Virus record (IMG/VR): IMGVR_UViG_3300042261_000361
Location: 1 to 34,255 of that record
Source of the DNA: a virus
DNA length: 34,255 bases
Reading direction: 5' to 3' (one strand)
This document shows, piece after piece, positions 1 through 7,310 of this stretch. The notes below the pieces were generated by a model. The model did no database searches. It saw only the letters and a program-made list of their open reading frames with translations, and was not told the origin of the DNA. The stretch's first letter is position 1. Each line of letters begins with the position of its first letter. Made by a program: the position numbers and the translations under genes.

Positions 1-180
1 CGCTGGTCGCTGGCATCGGTGGCGGTCCATCTCTCGTGCCTGAGTACGTCGTTCCTGACCCCGTCTCTCAGGCCGTGGCCGACTTCATGGCGGCCGTATG
101 TCTCCCGACCGACGCCAACCCCGAGACGACACCCCAGGTCGTGTCGAGCCGCCCCAAGCGGAGCCGCTCGCGCTCGGAGG
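1..180. repeat. Terminal direct repeat, left copy
   Basis: Bases 1-180 match bases 34076-34255 at 179 of 180 positions. The only difference is T at 53 against C at 34128, a synonymous GTT/GTC valine change in the gene that crosses the junction. This is what an assembler produces from a circular or circularly permuted genome, and it makes the unique length 34,075 bp. It could also be a real fixed terminal repeat, but it lies inside a reading frame, which favours assembly redundancy. Confidence 0.93.
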
Positions 181-185
181 CATGA
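1..185 (+). CDS. Small head-tail region protein, 3' part (continues from 33967)
   Basis: This is the C-terminal part of a 97-residue protein whose start lies at 33967 at the other end of the window. The first complete codon is at position 3 and the stop TGA is at 183-185. The visible part includes a Gly-rich turn followed by a Pro-rich segment, and ends in an Arg/Ser-rich basic tail (KRSRSRSEA). The stop overlaps the ATG of the next gene at 182 as ATGA. It lies directly after the major capsid gene, where siphophages usually encode a small head-completion or adaptor protein, but no family was recognised. Confidence 0.85.
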   Translation, partial: LVAGIGGGPSLVPEYVVPDPVSQAVADFMAAVCLPTDANPETTPQVVSSRPKRSRSRSEA

Positions 186-1147
186 TGCTCTGGGGCCTCG
201 CCTCGGCCTCCCACGCCTCCACCGGGGCGGGGCCCCAGGGTCATGTATGCACTCGTGGTCCGGTGCTGCTCGCGTCTGAGCCAGTGCCGGCATCCATTAA
301 GGCACTGATCGACCGCCGGTCTGCCATCGCGGACTCGGCCGGTGCTGACGTGGCTGCCTCTCTACGAGCAATCGCTCAGCGTCTAGGACCAGCACTCGAG
401 GATTACGTCGGTGGCGGCTCGCTCGACTCGGTGCGGGCGCGTATCTACGCGCTGCAGGTCAAGGACATCATCGCCATCCTCGGAGACATTACCGACCAGG
501 ACGGAGTCCCGCTCATCGACCTGGCGCAGGAGCAGTGGATCGCGTCCCTGGAGCAGGTCGCAGCCGAGGCGCTCAAGACCGCAGATGCGAGCGGCCTCGA
601 CGTCACTGGAGAGACCTTCGACTCGGAAGGCTATGTGGCAGCCTTGGAGAGCCGGTACGCCAACGCTGCAGACCTCTGGGGGACGGTGGTCGAGCGACCG
701 ACCGCCATGAGGATTCTCCAGTCATTCGACGCCGCACTGTTCGCGGACAACTGGGCCAGCGCGTCGAACATCATGCGGGACTCCATCGAGAGCAGCATAA
801 GCAGCATCGAGACCGATGTGAGGACCGAAACCGCGTCATTCGACCGCTACGTCGCGGCGACGACTGCTCGCAGCGCGGACCCGACTGGCGAAGAGCTGGC
901 ATGGGTCTATGCTGGTCCGGTCGACGGACTTCAGCGGCAGTTCTGCCGGGAGGTCTACGACCTGGCCTGGACCCGGGAGCAGGTTGCACAGCTCAGGAAT
1001 GGCCAGGCCGGGATGCCGCCTATCTTCTTCGGCGGCGGCTATAACTGTCGTCACCAGTGGGTGCAGATGTCGTGGTCTGCGGCGCAGCGACGCGGTATCC
1101 CTCAGGCGACGGCGGCCGATGTCGACCGCGTCAATGCCCTGTACTAG
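182..1147 (+). CDS. F-like minor head / head morphogenesis protein
   Basis: A 321-residue protein. The C-terminal third resembles the phage Mu gpF / SPP1 gp7 head morphogenesis family: a helical body, then 'WVYAGPVDGLQRQFC', and near the end the Cys-Arg-His signature in 'GGGYNCRHQWVQMSW' (around residues 290-305). Proteins of this family sit inside or at the portal vertex and help head assembly or DNA ejection. I chose ATG 182 because it overlaps the previous stop (ATGA). An in-frame ATG at 98 would overlap the previous gene extensively, and a GGAGG at 176-180 sits too close to 182 to be decisive, so ATG 185 is possible. Family members are usually encoded next to the portal; here the gene lies after the capsid gene. 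Confidence 0.78.
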   Translation: MMLWGLASASHASTGAGPQGHVCTRGPVLLASEPVPASIKALIDRRSAIADSAGADVAASLRAIAQRLGPALEDYVGGGSLDSVRARIYALQVKDIIAILGDITDQDGVPLIDLAQEQWIASLEQVAAEALKTADASGLDVTGETFDSEGYVAALESRYANAADLWGTVVERPTAMRILQSFDAALFADNWASASNIMRDSIESSISSIETDVRTETASFDRYVAATTARSADPTGEELAWVYAGPVDGLQRQFCREVYDLAWTREQVAQLRNGQAGMPPIFFGGGYNCRHQWVQMSWSAAQRRGIPQATAADVDRVNALY

Positions 1148-1154
1148 GAGTCAC

Positions 1155-2141
1155 ATGCGTAAGGCGACCATCGGGCATCCGCTCGTCCTCATCTACCAGC
1201 CCAGCGCAGCAGCGATCGTGCCTACTGCGGTGACTGCCACTGTCCACTGGCCAGCTGGTGCCCAGGCATACCCAATGACGCGCCAGCAAGGTGCCACCAT
1301 CTCGGCGATCGACGACAGCCGCACCAGGCTCACGACGACGTGGCTGTCGGGCGAGCCGCTGATGCAGGCTGGCGTGCCTCAGGCCGCGTGGATCGGAGAG
1401 AAATCTTATGGCCAGGTCGCGGTCCGTATCATCAGAGTCGATGCCACGTACACCTATCTCTCTGAGCCGCTGCCGACCGATGTGGATGCTGTCGAGTGTG
1501 GCATCTACCTGCTCACCTGGCAGGCGACGATTCCAGCTCTACACCTCCCTGCGGCCCCGGTCCGTCCAATCCTCGTGCAGTACTCCTACTCCGCGACGGT
1601 CAGCGGCGAGACGACGATCCAGGGCGTCGAGAGCGACTCAATGGCGGTCGTCTGGGCCGAGTTCTCGACGGGCCTGACCGACCAGGAGCTACTCCGAGGG
1701 GCCAACTGGGCGAGGACGCTGTATCAGCCCGGGACCAATGGGTACGCCGATGCCATCGCCACGGCTATGACGTCGCTCATCGGTCGCATCCGGCCTGAGC
1801 TGCCAGATGGAGTCTGGGAGGACCAGCTTGCCGGGGCGCAGTTCCGCCGAGCGCATCTCCTGGCGACGCAGCTCGTGCTCCTCGACGACATGGCCGGACG
1901 TGGCCAGCCTCGGCCAGAGCTGCGGACGACCGTCGCTGCTGAATACGAGGCTGAGGTTGCTCGGTGCTTTGCTCGCCTGGAGCTGCTCGACGCCAATGAC
2001 GACAACATCATCCAGCCCGGTGAGGCGTCATCGATCGGAGTCACGCCGCTATCCCATGTGACGAACCCGTCCCTCGTCGATTTCGCGCGGCAAACGCTCC
2101 CGACTGTCGTGCACCGACCCCGGATGGATGACCCTCGATGA
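1155..2141 (+). CDS. Putative head-tail connector protein
   Basis: A 328-residue protein starting at ATG 1155, with GGAG at 1147-1150 just upstream. The first half is beta-rich and unrecognised. The second half (about residues 200-290) is helical and reminiscent of gp6/gp36-type head-tail adaptors: 'GYADAIATAMTSLIGRI', then a 'FRRAHLLATQLVLLDD' helix and a 'YEAEVARCFARLELL' helix. Right after this comes 'DANDDNIIQPGE', which fits the spacing of an EF-hand calcium loop. Position between the minor head gene and a gp10-like gene supports a connector role, but this is inference. The stop overlaps the next start by four bases. Confidence 0.5.
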   Translation: MRKATIGHPLVLIYQPSAAAIVPTAVTATVHWPAGAQAYPMTRQQGATISAIDDSRTRLTTTWLSGEPLMQAGVPQAAWIGEKSYGQVAVRIIRVDATYTYLSEPLPTDVDAVECGIYLLTWQATIPALHLPAAPVRPILVQYSYSATVSGETTIQGVESDSMAVVWAEFSTGLTDQELLRGANWARTLYQPGTNGYADAIATAMTSLIGRIRPELPDGVWEDQLAGAQFRRAHLLATQLVLLDDMAGRGQPRPELRTTVAAEYEAEVARCFARLELLDANDDNIIQPGEASSIGVTPLSHVTNPSLVDFARQTLPTVVHRPRMDDPR

Positions 2142-2755
2142 GCCTCCAGGTCAAGACCACGGGCAGCATTCCCACGCGCGTCTGGGATGAGCAGGCAATG
2201 CAGCAGCTCGCGGTCCGCATCCGTGGCGACATCGTCTATCGGTCCCAGGTCAAGGGCCTCGACGTGCGTGATGCTCCATTCGCGGCCTACTTGGACAAGC
2301 CGATGACGGTCAGCTTCGGATCTGAGACGGCGCGTCGACTGGCCCCGAAGGGTGGCTCGCCTGCCTACGGTCGAGGCCACCCACGACGCCTCATCCGTAA
2401 AGGTCGAGCGCCAGCTGGTCGAGGCTGGACGATCACCGGTCGGCACTATGCCGACGGATATGGTCAGTACAAGTCGGAGAGCCGTCGAGGCCTGGTGTCT
2501 CGGTCTGGCCGCACTGGCGTGCTGGTCGACCTGACGCTCTCCGGCGACATGTTCCGCTCTTTCCGGGTGCTGCGTCATAGCCGATATTCTGCGGTGATCG
2601 GGCTGACGGGCTTTCCTCGGGTCTACGGTCCGCAGGTCAACTCGCTCCGGGAGTGGTTCGGCTTGTCGCCTGGCAGTCTGGCCCTGGCCCAGGACGAGGC
2701 GTCGTCGCTGGTCGTCGAGGTCATGGAGAGGAGCGCCAGCCGTGTCACTCGCTGA
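2138..2755 (+). CDS. Neck / virion morphogenesis protein candidate
   Basis: A 205-residue basic protein starting at ATG 2138, overlapping the previous TGA as ATGA. The middle is rich in Arg, Gly and Tyr; the C-terminal half has alternating strands ('TGVLVDLTLSGDMFRSFRV', 'YSAVIGLTGF') and ends with a helix. The pattern of a basic loop followed by a strand pair resembles head-tail joining proteins of the HK97 gp10 / Mu gpG kind. Gene order agrees: it follows the connector candidate and precedes the tail terminator candidate. No motif is diagnostic, so the family assignment is tentative. The end overlaps the next gene by 14 bases. Confidence 0.45.
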   Translation: MSLQVKTTGSIPTRVWDEQAMQQLAVRIRGDIVYRSQVKGLDVRDAPFAAYLDKPMTVSFGSETARRLAPKGGSPAYGRGHPRRLIRKGRAPAGRGWTITGRHYADGYGQYKSESRRGLVSRSGRTGVLVDLTLSGDMFRSFRVLRHSRYSAVIGLTGFPRVYGPQVNSLREWFGLSPGSLALAQDEASSLVVEVMERSASRVTR

Positions 2756-3203
2756 TGTGATCTCCACCGTCACCGGCATCATCTCGGGGCTGATCCCGAC
2801 GAGCGAGCCGTCGAGGACGTTCGTTCCCGTCCAGGCCGAGGACTGGATGCCGCTCGAGGACATCGCGGCAGTCAGGAGTCGGGCATTCCGTGTGGACGCC
2901 ATCGGCTCGGTGCTGCAGGACAGGTATGTGGGCCTGACCATGCACTACCCAGCGCACGACCTGGTGGTCAGGATCTGCTACGCCCGGGGCGACTACCGGT
3001 CGCCTCACCTAATGGCGTCCATCATGGCCGAGGACGCAGCCGCCGTCATGTCCGCGCTGATGCCTGCCTCGGCCTGGGGCGCCGCCGCTACCAACCTGTA
3101 TACCCTGCCTCCTGTCGAGCGGCAGGACGTGCCAGCCGCCGATGGTGGTATCCTCGGCACCGTAACCAACATTCGCCTGCGGGCAGAGTGGGAGAGACCA
3201 TGA
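2742..3203 (+). CDS. Tail terminator-like protein
   Basis: A 153-residue protein starting at GTG 2742, preceded by GAGAGGAG. An N-terminal helix ('ADVISTVTGIISGLI') is followed by an alternating beta/alpha layout with a long central helix ('MASIMAEDAAAVMSALM') and a C-terminal strand ending 'IRLRAEWERP'. Size, alpha/beta layout and position immediately before the tail tube fit tail terminator (gpU-like) proteins, which cap the tail and join it to the head. There is no sequence motif that proves it. The stop overlaps the tube start (ATGA at 3200). Confidence 0.5.
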   Translation: MSLADVISTVTGIISGLIPTSEPSRTFVPVQAEDWMPLEDIAAVRSRAFRVDAIGSVLQDRYVGLTMHYPAHDLVVRICYARGDYRSPHLMASIMAEDAAAVMSALMPASAWGAAATNLYTLPPVERQDVPAADGGILGTVTNIRLRAEWERP

Positions 3204-4528
3204 CCGGCATGAACAATGGAGCGACCACGATGGTCGCCGAGGAATCCAGCTACGGCAGCGTCGACCCGACCGATGCCCGTGCTCTGGACACGGCGGCACT
3301 CCAGGCGCTGACCTGGTACAGCCTCCGAGTGACCCAGGACTCGTTTGCGGCCGGCGCCGCGAATCTGAAGATGCCCACTGACGAGCGAGCCGATGTGACG
3401 CTGGCCGGTGGTCGTCAGCCACTCCGGGTCCTGACGGCGGTCGATGCCAGCGGCCCGGTGCGCTCCATCTCGGGTGATGTCCCTCTCTCGATGGAGGCCC
3501 GCGGCATGGGCGGGAATCTGCCCTCGGCGACGGGTCTCGGCGTCCTGCTGGCTTCCGGGTTCGGCGCCATCCAGCAGTCTGCTGGGGCTGCCGTGACCGG
3601 AACCTACGTCACATCCAACACGTTCTCGATCGCGAGTGCTGGTGTCATCTTCCCCGGGGACATCATCGCCATCACGCAGCCGGATGGAACGCTGCGAGCC
3701 GTCAAGGCTTCGGACGTCTCCGGGCTCAACGTGGTCACGACGGTCGAGCCGCATGGCATCCCCGCTGCTGGTACGGCCACGGTCCGGCTCTGTCACCAGT
3801 ACTTCATCACGGCTGATGCCATCCCGGCTGGTGGGAGCGTTGCGGCTCAGTACGCTCCCCGGGACGGGTATGACACGATCCTGGCGGTGGGTGGCCGGAT
3901 CGCGAAGGTCGACATCACCGCCACCGGAACGGGCGCAGTGGACATCGTGGCGACTGTCCGGTTTGCCGATGGCCAGTACCAGATGGCCACGACCATCACG
4001 CCAACTGAGCCGCTGCTCATCGGCGCGGCGGGCTCGACTGCTCTGCGGACCCGGGTCGCTCCTGTCCTGGTCACGGCCGATCACAGCGCCGACTCCGCGC
4101 CCTACAGCGGGACCGCTGCAGCCTTCCCCGTGCGCGAGTGGTCGGTGAGCATCGAGCTCGACCTGGTGCCGGTGTCCGATCAGGGCACTCGGAGCCGGAT
4201 GAGCGATATGCGGGTCAGCTCGGCAACTCTGTCCGGTTCGATGACGGTCGACTCGCCCAACTCGTTTGCGGCGGATCTGCGCGAGTGGCTGCGGAGCAGC
4301 CAGAAGCGAGGAGTCGGCTTCGCTGCCGCTGGCGCCAACGCCGCTGGAAACGGCTGTGGCATCTGGGTCGGCTCGGTCGAGCCGTCGGAGGACCCCGGGT
4401 ACACGTTCGCGGCGAATGACCGGACCCAGGTCGTGCCCTTCCGCGCCGGTGACTACGCTGGCGACGGCAACACGACGACCCCGACCGACGGCGCGAATAC
4501 TCCCTGGGTGCTCTGGTTCGTCGCCTGA
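3200..4528 (+). CDS. Major tail tube protein
   Basis: A 442-residue beta-rich protein. I chose ATG 3200, which forms ATGA with the previous stop; a GTG at 3188 is in frame but lies inside the upstream gene. The N-terminus ('TTMVAEESSYGSV') is like many tail tube subunits that begin with a strand carrying a 'xExxYG' element. It is longer than simple tube proteins (150-250 residues), with repeated Ala/Thr/Gly strands that may be added immunoglobulin-like domains. Its position, between the terminator candidate and the frameshifting tail chaperones ahead of the tape measure, is the strongest argument. Confidence 0.65.
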   Translation: MTGMNNGATTMVAEESSYGSVDPTDARALDTAALQALTWYSLRVTQDSFAAGAANLKMPTDERADVTLAGGRQPLRVLTAVDASGPVRSISGDVPLSMEARGMGGNLPSATGLGVLLASGFGAIQQSAGAAVTGTYVTSNTFSIASAGVIFPGDIIAITQPDGTLRAVKASDVSGLNVVTTVEPHGIPAAGTATVRLCHQYFITADAIPAGGSVAAQYAPRDGYDTILAVGGRIAKVDITATGTGAVDIVATVRFADGQYQMATTITPTEPLLIGAAGSTALRTRVAPVLVTADHSADSAPYSGTAAAFPVREWSVSIELDLVPVSDQGTRSRMSDMRVSSATLSGSMTVDSPNSFAADLREWLRSSQKRGVGFAAAGANAAGNGCGIWVGSVEPSEDPGYTFAANDRTQVVPFRAGDYAGDGNTTTPTDGANTPWVLWFVA

Positions 4529-4538
4529 TATCGGTGTA

Positions 4539-4555
4539 GCCTCCGCCTCGGAGGT
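4539..4555 (+). promoter_or_regulatory. Hairpin covering the chaperone ribosome binding site
   Basis: CCTCC at 4540-4544 can pair with GGAGG at 4550-4554 around a five-base loop, with a flanking G-U pair at 4539/4555. GGAGG is the only Shine-Dalgarno sequence for the ATG at 4560. In the RNA the hairpin would hide the ribosome binding site and could lower chaperone synthesis relative to the abundant tube protein. The pairing is seen in the sequence; the regulatory effect is inferred. Confidence 0.5.
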
Positions 4556-4559
4556 GTGC

Positions 4560-5165
4560 ATGGGATTTGAGCGCGCGACGAGATCCAGCGAGACCCGACG
4601 GCTACCACTACTCTGCGACCCTGCGCTGCGTGACAGGATCGCACGGTACATCCTGAGAGTCGGACCGGAGAGATTGGCCCAGGAGGCTGAGGCCGACAGG
4701 GTTCGGTCCATGTTTCGGCTGTTCGGCGAGACGCTGGACGCGGACGTGCTGCGACAGCAGCTCGGCGACGATGCCCTCGACGGCGTGACGCACATCACGA
4801 TCCGAGGTCTGAGCGGAGAGCAGTTCGCCGCCGCGTCGGATGCTGCGGCTCTGGCGCATGACCGGAATCCGGCGGTGCCACTGCGCACCCTGGTCGAGGC
4901 CGAGTACATCCGAGCCGGCCTGGTGAGCATCGACTCATTCGACGAGACGCGGGGACCGACCGGGTATCCAGTCGAGGTGCTTTATGCGGCTGGTGGCATC
5001 GGTCGGGAATGGCCACAGGTGCGGGCCGAGGTAGCAGCGCGCATCGACACCTGGAGCCACCTGGGAAAACCGGCCGGCTCGTCATCCGCGCCCTCGTCAG
5101 GCGAGCCCATGCCGAGCGACGCGGGGCGCACGTACCTATCTGCGACGGCTCCTGCCGAGGAGTAG
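4560..5165 (+). CDS. Tail assembly chaperone, short form (gpG-like)
   Basis: A 201-residue zero-frame product starting at ATG 4560 with GGAGG at 4550-4554. It is mostly helical and rich in Asp, Glu and Arg ('RYILRVGPERLAQEAEADR', 'EEFAAASD'-like helices), with a Ser/Pro-rich end. Between a tail tube gene and a tape measure gene, siphophages almost always encode a chaperone pair made by programmed frameshifting. Here the last third overlaps a -1 frame that is opened by a slippery heptamer at 5063-5069. The protein likely binds the tape measure and recruits tube subunits. Sequence similarity to lambda gpG itself was not evident. Confidence 0.75.
   Translation: MGFERATRSSETRRLPLLCDPALRDRIARYILRVGPERLAQEAEADRVRSMFRLFGETLDADVLRQQLGDDALDGVTHITIRGLSGEQFAAASDAAALAHDRNPAVPLRTLVEAEYIRAGLVSIDSFDETRGPTGYPVEVLYAAGGIGREWPQVRAEVAARIDTWSHLGKPAGSSSAPSSGEPMPSDAGRTYLSATAPAEE
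5063..5107 (+). promoter_or_regulatory. Programmed -1 ribosomal frameshift signal
   Basis: GGGAAAA at 5063-5069 is in the exact phase required (G GGA AAA in the zero frame), so tandem slippage gives GGG AAA. Six bases later a perfect six-base stem begins: GGCTCG at 5076-5081 pairs with CGAGCC at 5102-5107. Heptamer, phase, spacer and downstream stem together match the classic arrangement of siphophage tail chaperone genes such as lambda G/T, which uses GGGAAAG. Confidence 0.85.
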
Positions 5166-5458
5166 TCAGCGCCCACCCGGCAGACTGGATCACACCAGTG
5201 GACGTAGACCCGGACTCCCAGGCCGGTGAGTGGGTCGATGGCCTATCGTGCTGGCCAGGTGGCGAGCGTGCCCCGTGGTGCCTCGACTGGATGGCCAGGT
5301 CTGCAGCGATCCGTCATATCCTCAGGGCCCGCGACTGGTCCGACGCTGGACAGCCGATCGGCTACATGGGCGACCTACCCCCTGTAGTCGTGGACGGCGT
5401 GCTGACAGTCGGCAAGGAGTGGGATACCATCACGGCCGAGGAGTCACGCCGCCGATGA
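5069..5458 (+). CDS. Tail assembly chaperone frameshift extension (T part of G-T fusion)
   Basis: The -1 frame is read after slippage at 5063-5069 and runs to TGA at 5456-5458, adding 129 residues to the first 170 of the short form for a fusion of about 299 residues. The extension begins 'TGRLVIRALVRRAHAERRG' and contains scattered Cys and Trp ('CDGSC', 'GLSCWPGGERAPWCLDWM'). In lambda the T domain binds tail tube subunits while G binds the tape measure; the same division of labour is inferred here. An ATG at 5009 in this frame has no good ribosome binding site, so independent translation is less likely. The stop overlaps the tape measure ATG as ATGA. Confidence 0.78.
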   Translation, partial: TGRLVIRALVRRAHAERRGAHVPICDGSCRGVVSAHPADWITPVDVDPDSQAGEWVDGLSCWPGGERAPWCLDWMARSAAIRHILRARDWSDAGQPIGYMGDLPPVVVDGVLTVGKEWDTITAEESRRR

Positions 5459-7308
5459 TCGCACGCACTGAGATCGAGGTCAGCATCACCGGGGCGGTCC
5501 AGGCCGAGCAGCAGCTGCAGTCCGTGGCCGATGCGGAGCGAGAGGTCGGCGCTGACGGCGCCAGGGCCTCGGCCGGCGTCGACCAGCTGGCATCGTCGAT
5601 GCGCGCTATCGAGCAGGAGGGGCGCCGGGTCAATGCGGGTCTCGGGTCCGTCAGCTCGGGCCTGGATGGGGCGCGCGACCGGCTGAGCTCGACGTTGTCG
5701 GCCTTTAACGACTTGGGCGATGCGTTCCGGCTCGTCGGCGCCGGGCTGGCTGGTGGTGCACTGTTCGGCGGGTTCGCGGACATCGCTGAGGTCGTCGGCC
5801 TGATGGGCGATAAGTTTGGACTGACAGCGTTGCGCGTCGACCAGATGGCCGCATCTCAGCGCACGCTATCGGCCGAGCTGGTCGCGCGTAAGCTCGAGGT
5901 CGAGGACCTCGGTGATGCGGTAGACCGGTACGCGCGCAGCCTCGGACTGGCGAGCCAGGCGCAGCTGACGTTCCGAGAGCGTCAGGAGGCTCTCCGCAAG
6001 GTTGCGGCCGGCGAGGTCACCTCGATGGAGCTGCAGGATGCCCAGGCAGCAAAGCTGACGGACGCTCTGGCGGCCGCCAACGAGCGGCTAGAGGCGTTCC
6101 GCCGCAACCGAGTCGACTTCGTGGGAGAGATCACAGCCGCTGGAGGCGAGCGCCAGTTTGAGGCGGCGCTGCAGGGGCGGATCGATAGGCTGAAAGCAGA
6201 CCTCGACCGCATCAATCGGACGCAGCTCGGTCTACTCGGCCGGAAGGGTGCAGACCCCTGGATGGACGCGGTCAAGGACTACGGCAGCGCCATTGTGGAG
6301 CGAGCTAAGGTCGCTGTTGCGGTCACAAAGGTAGGGCTGCAGCAGCAGGCGCAGCAGTGGTCCAGGTTCCTGGCCGACACCATGGCCAAGATGCAGCAGC
6401 CCCCCGCTGGTGCAGAGGCCAATGGCGCTCGCAGAGTCGCGGCTAAGCCTGAGCAGACGCTTGGCGACATCATCTCGGGCATCAGCGGTCAGGAGTCGCC
6501 GCTGCGCCAGATGGAGACGGCGGCTCTCGGCGGCATCACCGAGGCAGGCAGCCGAGAGGACATGCTCGCCAGGCTGTTCGGGCCGCCGCAGGAGGAGCAG
6601 GACGTCGTGCGAGAGAGGCTCGTGGGCCCGATACGGACCGCCCTCGAGGAGGGCCGGTACATCGCCGAGACGCTGTACGGCGAGGTCGCGTCCATCCTGG
6701 CGGCAGAGCCTGAGGAGTCGCCGTTCTCGGGCATGCTGGAGGGGATGCGTACGTCGGTCTCTCAGATGGCGGCCGAGGCGCAGAACGTAGGCGGCATCAT
6801 GTCCAGTGTGGTCTCGACGTTCACCTCTGGCGTCGGAACGATGGTCACAAATCTCATCGTGGCCGGAGAAGCTGGAGCGAAGTCGGTCCGTAAGACCATC
6901 GGCCAGGCACTGGCTGGTATCTCGGCTCAGGCGTTCGGGTATGCCACCTTATTGACGGCCCTCGGTACTGCGGCGTCTATCGGTATCGTCGGCCTGCCTG
7001 CAGCTCCTGGCCTGTTCGCCGCTGCCGGTGTCATGGCCGCAGCCGGTACGGCTCTCGCTCTGAGCGCACGAGCCATGGGGGCTGGCGCCGTCGGTGGGTC
7101 TGGTGCCAGCAGGAGCAGCGGAGCTCGAGGTGGCGAGAGCACGCCATCGGCGGCGAGCACAGCTCCCAGGTCTGACCGCCAGGCTGGCCCGCAGCCGGTC
7201 ATCGTTTACATCGGCGAGGACGTGGTGACGAGAGGTGTCACCAGCTCGGCCAGACGGCAGGACATGCGAGGCGGCATCGCCGAGCCTCGCCTAGCGGTGG
7301 TGGGCTAG
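5455..7308 (+). CDS. Tail tape measure protein
   Basis: A 617-residue protein starting at ATG 5455, four bases overlapping the chaperone extension. It is predominantly helical, with long Ala/Glu/Arg/Gln-rich stretches typical of coiled coils through about residue 440, and a hydrophobic Ala/Gly/Leu segment around residues 490-540 that could form membrane helices. It ends in a Ser/Gly/Arg-rich low-complexity linker and a short strand region. Position after the frameshifted chaperones is diagnostic for the tape measure. At 617 residues it would set a tail of roughly 90 nm by the usual 0.15 nm per residue rule, so a short siphovirus tail is inferred. Confidence 0.85.
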   Translation: MIARTEIEVSITGAVQAEQQLQSVADAEREVGADGARASAGVDQLASSMRAIEQEGRRVNAGLGSVSSGLDGARDRLSSTLSAFNDLGDAFRLVGAGLAGGALFGGFADIAEVVGLMGDKFGLTALRVDQMAASQRTLSAELVARKLEVEDLGDAVDRYARSLGLASQAQLTFRERQEALRKVAAGEVTSMELQDAQAAKLTDALAAANERLEAFRRNRVDFVGEITAAGGERQFEAALQGRIDRLKADLDRINRTQLGLLGRKGADPWMDAVKDYGSAIVERAKVAVAVTKVGLQQQAQQWSRFLADTMAKMQQPPAGAEANGARRVAAKPEQTLGDIISGISGQESPLRQMETAALGGITEAGSREDMLARLFGPPQEEQDVVRERLVGPIRTALEEGRYIAETLYGEVASILAAEPEESPFSGMLEGMRTSVSQMAAEAQNVGGIMSSVVSTFTSGVGTMVTNLIVAGEAGAKSVRKTIGQALAGISAQAFGYATLLTALGTAASIGIVGLPAAPGLFAAAGVMAAAGTALALSARAMGAGAVGGSGASRSSGARGGESTPSAASTAPRSDRQAGPQPVIVYIGEDVVTRGVTSSARRQDMRGGIAEPRLAVVG

Positions 7309-7310
7309 AT

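Noticed and set aside
19-279. Small rightward frame at the window start
   Set aside because: It conflicts with the in-frame continuation of the gene from 33967 and with the minor head gene, and is basic shadow sequence.
3005-4930. 641-codon minus-strand frame opposite the tail tube
   Set aside because: It is antisense to a well-supported rightward gene in high-GC DNA, has a biased Arg/Asp/His composition and no family resemblance.
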